64,000 nucleotides of DNA from Pseudomonas pharyngis (GCF_021602345.1 NZ_BQID01000013.1:62001-126000); one strand, 5' to 3'. Shown: positions 53,682 to 62,409, counted from the stretch's first letter. Notes: a model not told the origin generated them from the letters alone. Numbers and translations: made by a program.

Positions 53682-54143
53682 ATGGGTGTTCGAGTCCAGC
53701 GTAAAGGCTTCGATGCCGGTCAGTTGATTGCCAATCTGCATGCGCGCAATCCACGGGTGGGCGCGGTGGTGAATTTCATTGGTTATGTACGGGATCTGAA
53801 CGTCGGGCAGTCGGTGACCGAGCTGTTTCTGGAGCATTATCCGGGCATGACCGAGAAGGCTCTGGAGCAGATCGCCGAACAGGCCCGGGAGCGCTGGCCG
53901 TTGCTGGCGGTGGAGATTGTGCATCGGGTCGGCGCGCTGTCGGTGACCGAACCGATCGTGTTCGTTGGCGTCAGCAGCAAGCATCGGCATGCGGCGTTCG
54001 AGGCCTGTGCGTTCATCATGGATGTGCTGAAGACGCGTGCACCGTTCTGGAAACGTGAGACCACGCCGGAGGGTTCGCATTGGGTCGAGGCGCGGGAGAG
54101 TGATCAGAATGCGGCGGTTCGCTGGAGTTTGGCGCATGCCTGA
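53682..54143 (+). CDS. moaE: Molybdopterin synthase large subunit
   Basis: 153 aa. Joins two sulfur atoms from MoaD to cyclic pyranopterin monophosphate. VGAVVNFIGYVRDLN, LEHYPGMTEKAL and HRVGALSVTEPIVFVGVSSKHRHAAFEAC are typical, and the KTRAPFWKRE loop carries the catalytic lysines. It ends the operon. A MITE-like repeat begins 12 bases later. Confidence 0.96.
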   Translation: MGVRVQRKGFDAGQLIANLHARNPRVGAVVNFIGYVRDLNVGQSVTELFLEHYPGMTEKALEQIAEQARERWPLLAVEIVHRVGALSVTEPIVFVGVSSKHRHAAFEACAFIMDVLKTRAPFWKRETTPEGSHWVEARESDQNAAVRWSLAHA

Positions 54144-54154
54144 CGATCGAAAAG

Positions 54155-54395
54155 CCCTCACCCTAGCCCTCTCCCAGAGGGAGAGGGAACCGATTGGGGG
54201 ATATTTCAGAAATACGCCGACCTGAACGTATAGCGTTGAATCCGGATGCCGGTATGAGCGCGTAGCACTGAATCCGGATGCCAGCCTGAAGGCAGTGTGC
54301 CGAATCCATAATCGACTCGGACGCTCAGGTCGATGTATGACGCAAGACACCTCGGTCGGCCCCCTCTCCCTCCGGGAGAGGGCTGGGGTGAGGGC
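54155..54395. repeat. MITE-like intergenic repeat, copy 2
   Basis: Terminal arms CCCTCACCCTAGCCCTCTCC and its near-complement GGAGAGGGCTGGGGTGAGGG bound a 241-base element. The interior shares blocks with 15395-15590 (ACGCCGACCTGAACG, GAATCCATAATCGACTCGG, CAGGTCGATGTATGACG) and has a tandem TGAATCCGGATGCC duplication not present in copy 1. It has no ORF, so a transposase would have to act in trans. Confidence 0.8.
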
Positions 54396-54471
54396 AGCAA
54401 TCTGGATACCACTCCTTAACAAAAGCCTGATTAGATAGCCGCTACACCACAACTCAACTCGGGAGCCACAC

Positions 54472-55815
54472 TTGAGCCAGACACCAAAGGGCTTGCCCCG
54501 CCCCCAACCCATCACCCTGCGCCAGGCCTGGCCCTTCTGGCTGAAACTCGGCTGCATCGGCTTCGGCGGCCCCGCCGGGCAGATCGCGATCATGCATCAG
54601 GAACTGGTGGAGCGTCGGCGCTGGATTTCCGAGCGGCGCTTCCTGCATGCGCTCAACTACTGCATGTTGCTGCCCGGCCCGGAGGCCCAGCAACTGGCGA
54701 CTTACATCGGCTGGCTGCTGCACCGAACCCGTGGCGGCATATTGGCCGGGGCGCTGTTTGTGATGCCCTCGTTGCTGATCCTGATCGCTCTTTCCTGGAT
54801 TTATATTGCGCTTGGCGACGTGCCGGCGGTGGCCGGGGTGTTTTACGGGATCAAACCGGCGGTGACCGCGATTGTGCTGCACGCGGCCCATCGCATCGGC
54901 TCCCGAGCCTTGAAGAACAGCTGGCTCTGGGCGATCGCCGGAGCGGCGTTCGTGGCGATTTTTGCCTTCAACGTGCCGTTCCCGCTGATCGTGCTCGGCG
55001 CGGCATTGATCGGTTATTTCGGCGGACGCTGGGCGCCGCAGCGGTTCAGCAACGGCGGCCATCGCGGCGGCGAAAAATCCTTCGGCCCGGCGCTGATCGA
55101 TGACGACACACCGCCGCCCGAACATGCGGGGTTCAACCTGCCGAAGCTGCTGCGTCTGGCGCTGATCGGTGCGTTGCTATGGTGTCTGCCCATGGCGTTG
55201 CTGACCGCGTTGTTCGGCTGGGACGGCACCTTCACGCAGATGGGCTGGTTCTTCACCAAAGCGGCGCTGCTGACGTTCGGCGGCGCCTACGCCGTGCTGC
55301 CCTACGTGTATCAGGGCGCGGTCGGGCATTACGGTTGGCTGACGCCAACGCAGATGATCGACGGCCTGGCCTTGGGCGAAACCACGCCGGGGCCACTGAT
55401 CATGGTGGTGGCGTTTGTCGGGTTCGTCGGCGCTTACGTGCAACCGACGTTCGGCCCGGAACACGCGTTCGCCGCCGGAGCCTTGGCCGCGACGCTGGTG
55501 ACCTGGTTCACTTTTCTGCCCTCGTTCCTGTTCATCCTCGCCGGCGGGCCGTTGGTGGAGTCGACGCACAATGAACTGAAGTTCACCGCGCCGCTGACCG
55601 CGATCACGGCGGCGGTGGTCGGGGTGATCCTCAATCTGGCGTGTTTCTTTGCCTGGCATGTGTTCTGGCCCAATGGATTCGCCGGGCAACCGGACGTTTT
55701 CTCGATCCTGCTGGCCGTGGCAGCCGCTATCGCCCTGTTCTTTTTCAAGCGCGGAGTAATCGAGGTGTTGATCGTTTGCGCCCTTATCGGGCTGGGGTTT
55801 TACCTGCTGCGCTGA
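54472..55815 (+). CDS. chrA: Chromate transporter family protein
   Basis: 447 aa with two homologous halves of about six membrane segments each, characteristic of long-chain ChrA. FGGPAGQIAIMHQELVERRRWISERRFL is the first-half signature, and LTFGGAYAVLPYVYQGAVGHYGWLT marks the second. It exports chromate in a sulfate-like manner. The start is a TTG at 54472 with GGGAG upstream. The copy 2 repeat lies just before it. No ChrB regulator is near. Confidence 0.92.
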   Translation: MSQTPKGLPRPQPITLRQAWPFWLKLGCIGFGGPAGQIAIMHQELVERRRWISERRFLHALNYCMLLPGPEAQQLATYIGWLLHRTRGGILAGALFVMPSLLILIALSWIYIALGDVPAVAGVFYGIKPAVTAIVLHAAHRIGSRALKNSWLWAIAGAAFVAIFAFNVPFPLIVLGAALIGYFGGRWAPQRFSNGGHRGGEKSFGPALIDDDTPPPEHAGFNLPKLLRLALIGALLWCLPMALLTALFGWDGTFTQMGWFFTKAALLTFGGAYAVLPYVYQGAVGHYGWLTPTQMIDGLALGETTPGPLIMVVAFVGFVGAYVQPTFGPEHAFAAGALAATLVTWFTFLPSFLFILAGGPLVESTHNELKFTAPLTAITAAVVGVILNLACFFAWHVFWPNGFAGQPDVFSILLAVAAAIALFFFKRGVIEVLIVCALIGLGFYLLR

Positions 55816-55830
55816 ACCGGGGTGCACGCC

Positions 55831-55852
55831 AACGCCTGCGGAAACAGGCGTT
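55831..55852 (+). terminator. Possible terminator after chrA
   Basis: AACGCCTG / CAGGCGTT stem with a 6-base loop, followed by TACTTAT, 16 bases past the chrA stop. The T-run is weak. Confidence 0.55.
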
Positions 55853-55945
55853 TACTTATCCGGGGATTCCCCCTTACTATCCAGCCACACCGGCCTGGCG
55901 GGACACTCCCGCCGCCGACGTTTTCCGCCAACGGAAACACGCGTC

Positions 55946-56023
55946 ATGAGCACGTCACCACAACAATCAGAATCGTTGAACGTCTCTGCACTGTGCGCCC
56001 TCCTTCACAGGGGCCGCGCATGA
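55946..56023 (+). CDS. Possible leader peptide of 25 residues
   Basis: ATG to TGA encodes 25 aa, beginning MSTSPQQSESLNVS. Its stop overlaps the next start as ATGA. There is only a weak GGA upstream. Coding is unproven. It lies in the leader of the glutamine-synthetase-like gene and could be an upstream ORF. No homologue is recalled. Confidence 0.3.
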   Translation: MSTSPQQSESLNVSALCALLHRGRA

Positions 56024-56109
56024 ATCGCATCGTCAATCTCCCCATGGCCCTGAGCCGTTCCAAGCTGCGTCACTCCGCACGCCCGCCGGATATCTGCCTG
56101 CCTGTCTGA
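56020..56109 (+). CDS. Possible leader peptide of 29 residues
   Basis: 29 aa, basic (MNRIVNLPMALSRSKLRHS). AGGGG stands 6 bases before the ATG, a good ribosome binding site, and the ATG overlaps the stop of the 25-aa ORF. It precedes the glutamine-synthetase-like gene by 131 bases. Conservation would decide whether it is translated. Confidence 0.35.
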   Translation: MNRIVNLPMALSRSKLRHSARPPDICLPV

Positions 56110-56240
56110 TCGCGCCGATAAAAAACCGCGACAGCTCCCCCTCTTTTTTCGATATCCCTGCCAGGACGTCCGCGCCTTTTGCCGAGCTGCGTCCGGCCCG
56201 AATCTGCGCGCCTGTGCGGCGCCACCGTGAGTGATTGATT

Positions 56241-57605
56241 ATGAAATTCGCAGCCATTGAAGACGCCCGTCACTTTCTCGAGCAGAACCCCGACATCGAC
56301 ATGATCGAGCTGTTCATCCTCGACGCCAACGGCGTGCCGCGCGGCAAGCTGTTGCACCGCGAAGAACTGCTCGCCGTGTACGAAAGCGGCCGCCCGCTGC
56401 CGAGCACCATTCTCGGCCTGACCGTGCATGGCGAAGACGTGGAAAACTCAGGCCTGGTGTGGGACGTCGGCGACATCGACTGCCGCGCATACCCATTGGA
56501 AGGCAGTCTGGTGCGCCTGCCGTGGCGGCAGATTCCGACTGCGGCGGTGCAGGTCAGCATGCACCCGGAACAAGGCATGCCGGCGAGCATTGCCGACCCG
56601 CGTCACCTGTTGATCAAGGTCATCGACCGCCTGAAAGCCGAGGGCTACCACCCGGTGATGGCCTGCGAGCTGGAGTTCTATCTGCTCGACGCCAAACGCG
56701 ATCACAACGGCCGTCCGCAACCGGCGCTGGATGCCGACGGTGGGCGACCGCGACACACGCAGGTCTACGGTTTGCGTGAGCTGGAGCAGATCGAACCGTT
56801 CCTTGCCGACCTCTACAGCGCCTGCAAACTGCACGGCATTCCGGCGCGTACGGCAATCTCGGAATACGCGCCGGGCCAGGTGGAAATCACCCTCGAACAC
56901 GGCGATGCGCTGGAAGCAATGGACCAGGCCGTGCGCTACAAACGGCTGGTCAAAGCCGTGGCGCACAAGCACGGGATGCAGGCGACGTTCATGGCCAAGC
57001 CGTTCGATCACCTCGCGGGCACCGGCATGCATATGCACGTCAGCCTCGCCGATGCCGAAGGGCACAATCTGTTCGCCTCCGAGGATCCGGCCGGCACCCC
57101 GCTGCTGCGCACGGCGATTGGCGGGATGCTCGCCTCGTTGCTCGATTCGCTGCTGCTGTTCTGCCCGAACGCCAACTCCTACCGCCGTTTCCAGGCCAAC
57201 AGCTACGCGCCACTGGCACCGACCTGGGGCGTCGACAACCGCACCGTCAGCCTGCGCGTGCCCGGCGGTCCGGCCAACACCCGGCACATCGAACACCGCA
57301 TCTGCGGCGCCGATGCCAACCCGTATCTGGCAGCGGCAGCGATCCTGGCGGGCATTCATCGCGGGATAAAAGAGGACATCGATCCGGGTGAACCGGTGGA
57401 AGGCAACGGTTACGCGCAGGCGAAAGAATTGCTGCCGACCGACTGGCTGACCTCGCTTACGGCGCTGGAAAATTCGGTGTGGGCGCGGGATGCCTTGGGG
57501 CAGGAATTTCTCGGGGTGTATCTGGCAGTGAAACGCTCGGAATACCGGCAGTTCATGGCCGAAGTGGGTGAGCAGGACTGGCGCTGGTACCTCACAGAGG
57601 CCTGA
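56241..57605 (+). CDS. Glutamine synthetase family protein (gamma-glutamylpolyamine synthetase-like)
   Basis: 454 aa. GS-fold ligase with FILDANGVPRGK near residue 28, ELEFYLLD, the ISEYAPGQVEI substrate region and GTGMHMHVSL. It resembles PuuA/SpuI-type enzymes that attach glutamate to putrescine or related amines rather than GlnA. The adenylylation loop of GlnA is not seen. The ATG at 56241 is taken. An in-frame TTG two codons upstream is possible. The FAD oxidoreductase gene downstream supports an amine-catabolic role. Confidence 0.88.
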   Translation: MKFAAIEDARHFLEQNPDIDMIELFILDANGVPRGKLLHREELLAVYESGRPLPSTILGLTVHGEDVENSGLVWDVGDIDCRAYPLEGSLVRLPWRQIPTAAVQVSMHPEQGMPASIADPRHLLIKVIDRLKAEGYHPVMACELEFYLLDAKRDHNGRPQPALDADGGRPRHTQVYGLRELEQIEPFLADLYSACKLHGIPARTAISEYAPGQVEITLEHGDALEAMDQAVRYKRLVKAVAHKHGMQATFMAKPFDHLAGTGMHMHVSLADAEGHNLFASEDPAGTPLLRTAIGGMLASLLDSLLLFCPNANSYRRFQANSYAPLAPTWGVDNRTVSLRVPGGPANTRHIEHRICGADANPYLAAAAILAGIHRGIKEDIDPGEPVEGNGYAQAKELLPTDWLTSLTALENSVWARDALGQEFLGVYLAVKRSEYRQFMAEVGEQDWRWYLTEA

Positions 57606-57620
57606 TCTTTCACAACTCCC

Positions 57621-57714
57621 CCTGTGGGAGCGGGCTTGCCCGCGAAGGCGTCGTCACATCCAACACTTCAGGTGACTGACACATCGCTTTCGCGAGCAAG
57701 CCCGCTCCCACAGG
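57621..57714. repeat. REPIN: two inverted REP sequences
   Basis: CCTGTGGGAGCGGGCTTGCC at the left pairs with the reversed form GCAAGCCCGCTCCCACAGG at the right, the canonical P. fluorescens REP doublet with a spacer of about 50 bases. It lies between the GS-like and amine-oxidase genes. Confidence 0.92.
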
Positions 57715-57748
57715 GTCCGTGCACCGACTCCCGAATCTGGACACTGAA

Positions 57749-59032
57749 ATGACTGAACGCAGCAATTCCTACTACACCGCGACCCTCAACTGCGACACCG
57801 ACTACCCGACCCTGCAAGGTCGGCACAAGGTCGATGTGGTGATCATCGGCGGCGGTTTTACCGGCGTCGCCACAGCCGTCGAGTTGGCCGAAAAAGGCCT
57901 GAAAGTCGCCATCGTCGAAAGCCACAAGATCGGCTGGGGCGCCACCGGACGCAATGGCGGGCAGGTCACGGGCAGCCTGTCCGGCGACGGTGCGATGCGC
58001 AAACAGATGCGCAACACATTGGGCGATGAGGTCGACGATTTCATCTGGCACCTGCGCTGGCGTGGGCACGAAATCATCAAGCAACGGGTCGAGAAATATG
58101 CGATCGATTGCGACCTCAAGCACGGCCATTTGCATGCGGCATACAAGCCAAGCCATATGGCCGGTTTGCGCAGCGACTACGACGAAGCCGTGCGCCGAGG
58201 CATGGGCGATGAGGTCAGCCTGCTCGACCGCAGCCAGGTCCGTGATCTGCTGCAAAGCGATCTCTACCACGGCGCCATCAAGAACACCCGCAACATGCAC
58301 CTGCACCCGCTCAACCTGTGCATCGGCGAGGCGCGAGCGGCGCAAAGCCTCGGCGCGCTGATCTTCGAAAACAGCGAAGTGCTGGAGATCATTCACGGCG
58401 ACAGCCCTGCCGTGCGCACCGCCCACGGCCGGATCGACGCCAATCAGGTGCTGCTGGCCGGCGACGTTTACCACAAACTCGAACCGGGCCAGCTCAAGGG
58501 CAAGATTTTCCCGGCCATGGGCGGCATTGTCACCACCGAACCATTGGGCGATCTGGCCAAACAGATCAACCCTGAAGACCTCGCCGTTTACGACTGCCGC
58601 TTCGTGCTCGACTACTACCGCCTCACCGCCGACGGTCGCCTGCTGTTCGGCGGTGGCGCCAACTACAGCGGCAAGGACTCACGGGACATCGCCGGCGAAC
58701 TGCGGCCGTGCATCGAACAGACTTTCCCGGCGCTCAAAGGGGTGAAGATCGACTACCAGTGGAGCTGCGCGATGGGCATCGTCATCAACCGCATTCCGCA
58801 ACTGGGCAAGCTTTCGGACAACGTCTGGTATTGCCAGGGCTACTCCGGCCACGGCATCGCCACGACCCACATCATGGGCGAAATCATGAGCCGGGCGATC
58901 ACCGGGCAGATACAGCAGTTCGACACGTTTGCCGCGTGCTCGCACATTCGCGTGCCGATGGGGGATCTGCTGGGGAATCCGATGCTGGCGGCGGGCATGT
59001 GGTACTACCAGATGCTGGAAAAACTTCGCTGA
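57749..59032 (+). CDS. FAD-dependent amine oxidase-like protein (gamma-glutamylputrescine oxidase type)
   Basis: 427 aa DAO-fold flavoenzyme. The dinucleotide motif VVIIGGGFTGVATAVELAEKG is at residues 29-49, ATGRNGGQVTGSL follows (about 69-81), and GYSGHGIATTHIMGE is near the C-terminus. It resembles PuuB, which oxidises gamma-glutamylputrescine to the aldehyde with H2O2 release. It follows the GS-like gene across a REPIN, so the two likely act in one pathway, though they may be transcribed separately. Confidence 0.9.
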   Translation: MTERSNSYYTATLNCDTDYPTLQGRHKVDVVIIGGGFTGVATAVELAEKGLKVAIVESHKIGWGATGRNGGQVTGSLSGDGAMRKQMRNTLGDEVDDFIWHLRWRGHEIIKQRVEKYAIDCDLKHGHLHAAYKPSHMAGLRSDYDEAVRRGMGDEVSLLDRSQVRDLLQSDLYHGAIKNTRNMHLHPLNLCIGEARAAQSLGALIFENSEVLEIIHGDSPAVRTAHGRIDANQVLLAGDVYHKLEPGQLKGKIFPAMGGIVTTEPLGDLAKQINPEDLAVYDCRFVLDYYRLTADGRLLFGGGANYSGKDSRDIAGELRPCIEQTFPALKGVKIDYQWSCAMGIVINRIPQLGKLSDNVWYCQGYSGHGIATTHIMGEIMSRAITGQIQQFDTFAACSHIRVPMGDLLGNPMLAAGMWYYQMLEKLR

Positions 59033-59039
59033 TCGAGCG

Positions 59040-59070
59040 GGCCCCATCGCCAGTGATGGGGCCTCTTTTT
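59040..59070 (+). terminator. Rho-independent terminator after the amine-oxidase gene
   Basis: GGCCCCATC / GATGGGGCC, a perfect 9-base stem with a 6-base loop followed by TCTTTTT. Confidence 0.95.
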
Positions 59071-59081
59071 GCCGCAAAACC

Positions 59082-59867
59082 TCAGTCAAGCAACTGCGCC
59101 ACCTCAATCCCCAACCGCCGATAATCCTCGACACTCCCCGACGCCACATGCCGTTCGGTGATCAGCGTGTGCAAGCGCTCGCACGGCGCGACCACAAACG
59201 GCTCCACCGCCCCGAGCTTGTCCGCCGTGGTCACGGCAATCACCCGCGCCGCGCAGTCGAGCAGCGCCTGCTTGACCGGCACTTCGTCGAAATGCAGCGA
59301 GGTGATGCCCACCTCCGGATGAATCGCGCAGACCCCGGTGATCGCCAGATCCGCCTTGATCCCCGACAGCAGCCGCAGCGCCTCGTGACCGCCAGCCGAC
59401 ATGGTTTTCGGATTGAGCTGCCCACCCGCCAGAATCACCTTGATGCCCGGATATTCTGACAACGCGATCGCCGTCATCGGTGACGCCGTGACCGCCGTGA
59501 GGTTGATATCCCTGGGCAACGAGCGCGCTACCTGCAACGAGGTGGAACCGGAATCGAACATCACCGTCTGCCCGTTCTGTACCTGCTGCGCCGCCAACTG
59601 CGCCAGGCGGATTTTCGCCTCGTCGATCTCGTCCAGCCGGGTGAAGTAATCCTTGCCGGTGTCCTTGGGCCGCGGCAGCGCGCCGCCGTGTACCCGCTGC
59701 ACCAGTCCGGCGTTGTCCAGCTCGGCGAGATCGCGGCGGATGGTGTCTTCAGACACCGCAAAATGCTGGCTCAACTCGGACGCCATGACCTTGCCGTCAC
59801 GTTCCAGGATGAGAAGGATTTTCTGCCGACGCAGGGAGGGAAGCTCGGAAGCGGAATGATCGTGCAT
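59082..59867 (-). CDS. DeoR/GlpR family transcriptional regulator
   Basis: 261 aa. The HTH (RRQKILLILERDGKVMASELSQHFAVSEDTIRRDLAELDNAGLVQRVHGGAL) spans about 14-65 and has the DeoR signature. The C-terminal DeoRC sensor domain (MFDSGSTSLQVARSL) binds a phosphorylated sugar-like effector. It is convergent with the amine-oxidase gene. Its target genes are not obvious. Confidence 0.93.
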   Translation of the reverse strand: MHDHSASELPSLRRQKILLILERDGKVMASELSQHFAVSEDTIRRDLAELDNAGLVQRVHGGALPRPKDTGKDYFTRLDEIDEAKIRLAQLAAQQVQNGQTVMFDSGSTSLQVARSLPRDINLTAVTASPMTAIALSEYPGIKVILAGGQLNPKTMSAGGHEALRLLSGIKADLAITGVCAIHPEVGITSLHFDEVPVKQALLDCAARVIAVTTADKLGAVEPFVVAPCERLHTLITERHVASGSVEDYRRLGIEVAQLLD

Positions 59868-60043
59868 GGTTTTGCCTGTTTGTGCTTGTCATTGCAGGTT
59901 TTCGCGAGCTTAGCCAAGCAAACAAGCAAACACAACGCCGGTATCAATGGCTTCGATCATTGGAATCACAAAGCCGAATTTTTTCTTTCGACCCGCCCCC
60001 GGCAGAATGGCCCCACTTTCAAAAGGACCAGGATGAACACCCC

Positions 60044-60112
60044 ATGAACCTCAATTTCGCTTTCGCCTGCATGGTCGTCGTGTCGTTTGCCATCGCGCTC
60101 GGCCACGCTTGA
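60044..60112 (+). CDS. Possible 22-residue hydrophobic membrane peptide
   Basis: 22 aa (MNLNFAFACMVVVSFAIALG), a single transmembrane-like helix. The better AAGGA ribosome binding site serves an ATG at 60033 that opens a 4-codon ORF ending in TGA across this ATG (ATGA), which hints at coupling. It stops 2 bases before the LysR stop on the other strand. It is too short for certainty. Confidence 0.35.
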   Translation: MNLNFAFACMVVVSFAIALGHA

Positions 60113-60113
60113 T

Positions 60114-61007
60114 TCACACCGACGCCGCCAAGTGTTCGCGCAACCATCTGTGCGCTGGATCACGATGGGATCGTTCGCCCCAGAACATCGCCATCTCGTA
60201 GCCCGGCACCTCCAGCGGCGCAGCGACCACTTGCAGTGCAGGGTTGTCACGCATCAGGCGTGACGGCAGCATCGCCACCAGATCAGTGCTGGCGAGCACC
60301 GACATCACCAACAGAAAGTGCGGCACCGACAGCACGACTTTTCTCGACAGGCCCACTTCGGCCAGCGCCTTGTCCGTCACCCCGAAAAAGCCCCCGCCCT
60401 CGCGCGACACCATGACGTGTTCCAGCGCGCAGAACTGTTCGCGAGTCGGTCTGGCGTTCAGGCCCGGATGCCCGACTCGTCCGGCCAACACATAACGCTC
60501 GGTGAACAGCCGGCGCTGATACAACTCCAGTGGCGCGTCTTCGGTGATGTGCAATGCCAGATCGAACACCCCCTGCTCCGCCTGCTTGACCATTTCTCTG
60601 GGCATCAGGTCGATCACCGCCAGCCGTGTGCCCGGTGCCTGCCTGCGCAAACCGTTCAGGCCCGGCAGGACAATGGTCGACCCGCCGTAGTCCGTTGCCG
60701 CGATTTTCCAGGTATTCGTCGCTTGCGCCGGGTCGAACGGCCTGGCCGGCGCCACCGCTCGTTCCAGCGCCTCCAGTGCGTCCCGCAACGGCTCGCGCAG
60801 CTCATCCGCCCGCGCCGTCGGACGCATGCCTCGGGGGCCGGGCAGCAACAGCGGATCGCCGAAGATGTCCCGCAACTTGGCCAGATGCACGCTTACCGAC
60901 GGCTGCGACAGGTGCAGCCGCTGGGCGGCACGGGTGACGTTGTGCTCCGCGAGCAAAACATCGAGGGTCAGCAGCAGGTTGATATCCAGCCGTCTCAAAT
61001 TATTCAT
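60114..61007 (-). CDS. LysR-type transcriptional regulator
   Basis: 297 aa from the ATG at 61007 (MNNLRRLDINLLLTLDVLLAEHNVTRAAQRLHLSQPSVSVHLAKL), with a standard LysR HTH. Two upstream in-frame ATGs (61031, 61022) are alternatives. The effector domain follows from about residue 90. It is divergent from the NAD(P)H oxidoreductase gene (85 bases between the starts), the classic arrangement for autoregulation and control of that gene. Confidence 0.92.
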   Translation of the reverse strand: MNNLRRLDINLLLTLDVLLAEHNVTRAAQRLHLSQPSVSVHLAKLRDIFGDPLLLPGPRGMRPTARADELREPLRDALEALERAVAPARPFDPAQATNTWKIAATDYGGSTIVLPGLNGLRRQAPGTRLAVIDLMPREMVKQAEQGVFDLALHITEDAPLELYQRRLFTERYVLAGRVGHPGLNARPTREQFCALEHVMVSREGGGFFGVTDKALAEVGLSRKVVLSVPHFLLVMSVLASTDLVAMLPSRLMRDNPALQVVAAPLEVPGYEMAMFWGERSHRDPAHRWLREHLAASV

Positions 61008-61091
61008 GGCTATACCAGACATATCAGACATTCATTTCCAATATACCCGGCAAACGTCGATCCTGCTGTCACACAGCAACGGAACTTCAAC

Positions 61092-61868
61092 ATGAATGTA
61101 CTTCTGGTCTATGCCCATCCCGAAGCGACCTCACTCAACGGCTCGCTCAAAGACTTCACCGTCCAGCGCCTGCAAGCCGCCGGCCATACCGTGCAGGTCT
61201 CCGACCTCTATGCGATGAACTGGAAAACCACCCTCGACGCCGATGACAGTCCCGGTCGCGACACGAGCCGGCCGTTTCATGCCTCCCTCGATTCGAAACT
61301 TGCTTTCGAGCAGGGCCGACAAGCCGCCGACATCGCCCGCGAGCAGGAAAAACTGCAATGGGCCGACGCACTGATCCTGCAATTCCCGCTGTGGTGGTTC
61401 TCCATGCCGGCGATTCTCAAGGGCTGGGTCGAGCGCGTGTATGCCTACGGATTTGCCTACGGCGTGGGCGAGCATTCCGATGCTCGCTGGGGCGACCGCT
61501 ACGGTGAAGGCCACCTGAAAGGCAAGCGGGCCATGCTGATGGTCACCACCGGAGGCTGGGAATCACACTACAGCCCGCGCGGGATCAACGGCCCGATCGA
61601 CGACGTGCTGTTCCCCATCCAGCACGGAATCCTCTACTACCCTGGTTTTGACGTGATGCCGCCCTTCGTGGTGTACCGCACCAGCCGGATGGATGAAGCC
61701 CGGTTTGCCCAGACCTGTGAGGCGCTGGGCACGCGGCTCGATGAACTGTGGAGCACGCGGCCGATCGCGTATCGGCAGCAGAATGGCGGTGATTACGAGA
61801 TTCCGTCGCTGACCTTAAAGGACGACATTGCGCCAGGCAGCGAGGGCTTCGCCGCCCACCTCAAATGA
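61092..61868 (+). CDS. NAD(P)H-dependent oxidoreductase (NQO1/Flavodoxin_2 type)
   Basis: 258 aa FMN-binding flavodoxin-like protein. MNVLLVYAHPEATSLNGSL holds the phosphate-binding loop and ILQFPLWWFSMPAILKGWVERVYAYGFAYG (about 95-124) the active-site motif of the MdaB/NQO1/KefF family. It reduces quinones using NAD(P)H. It is controlled, by inference, by the divergent LysR regulator. Confidence 0.93.
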   Translation: MNVLLVYAHPEATSLNGSLKDFTVQRLQAAGHTVQVSDLYAMNWKTTLDADDSPGRDTSRPFHASLDSKLAFEQGRQAADIAREQEKLQWADALILQFPLWWFSMPAILKGWVERVYAYGFAYGVGEHSDARWGDRYGEGHLKGKRAMLMVTTGGWESHYSPRGINGPIDDVLFPIQHGILYYPGFDVMPPFVVYRTSRMDEARFAQTCEALGTRLDELWSTRPIAYRQQNGGDYEIPSLTLKDDIAPGSEGFAAHLK

Positions 61869-61893
61869 CACAGGGGGCTTATGCCCCCTGTTT

Positions 61894-62409
61894 TCATTCC
61901 GCCACCACCCGCGCCTTGCGCACGAACAACGCATGCACCTTGTCCCAGAAGTTGCCGCCCAGCACGAAAAAGCTGCCGATGAACATCAAGTCGCCCAGCG
62001 CCTGCAACTGCCAGAGATTGGGCCGCACGCCGGGGAAGAAGTTGTCGAAATAAGGTTCCAGGAATGACGACAGCAGCGGCAGGCAGAACATCACCACGCC
62101 GATCTTGTGGCGCAGCGGGCTGACTTCGGCCACCGGGGTCGGGATCACGCCGGAAATGTAGTGGCCGATCGTGCGCTTGAGTTCAGCGAACCCGGCCTTG
62201 CCCATCACCGCGATCACCAGCAGCAACAGCACTTTATTGCTGATGAACAACACCCCGGTCAGCGCCGCGACTTTCGAGCCCGGCACGTCGAGGGCGGCGG
62301 CGATCGGGACCATCAGCCACGAACCGAGCATCAGGCAGATGATTGCCACGCCGACCTTGAAACGCCAACTGGCGCTGGTGGGGGCAAGCGGTTCTTGAGC
62401 AGTGTCCAT
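61894..62409 (-). CDS. Transporter suffix domain membrane protein
   Basis: 171 aa with about four hydrophobic segments (VGVAIICLMLGSWLMVPIAAAL; VLFISNKVLLLLVIAVMG; IGVVMFCLPLLSSFL; LMFIGSFFVLGGNFWDKV). The layout is that of the small transporter-suffix-domain proteins annotated in Pseudomonas. No activity is known. It is divergent from the outer-membrane efflux gene with 131 bases between. Confidence 0.8.
   Translation of the reverse strand: MDTAQEPLAPTSASWRFKVGVAIICLMLGSWLMVPIAAALDVPGSKVAALTGVLFISNKVLLLLVIAVMGKAGFAELKRTIGHYISGVIPTPVAEVSPLRHKIGVVMFCLPLLSSFLEPYFDNFFPGVRPNLWQLQALGDLMFIGSFFVLGGNFWDKVHALFVRKARVVAE

Larger units (their letters stand above)
55853..56240 (+). promoter_or_regulatory. 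Long leader region of the glutamine-synthetase-like gene
   Basis: 388 bases without a long gene. It holds a perfect hairpin GGCGGGA-CAC-TCCCGCC (55897-55913), a TTTCCG-CCAA-CGGAAA hairpin (55922-55937) and two overlapping short ORFs (55946-56023 and 56020-56109). The final 130 bases before the start are T/C-rich and show nothing more. Confidence 0.5.
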
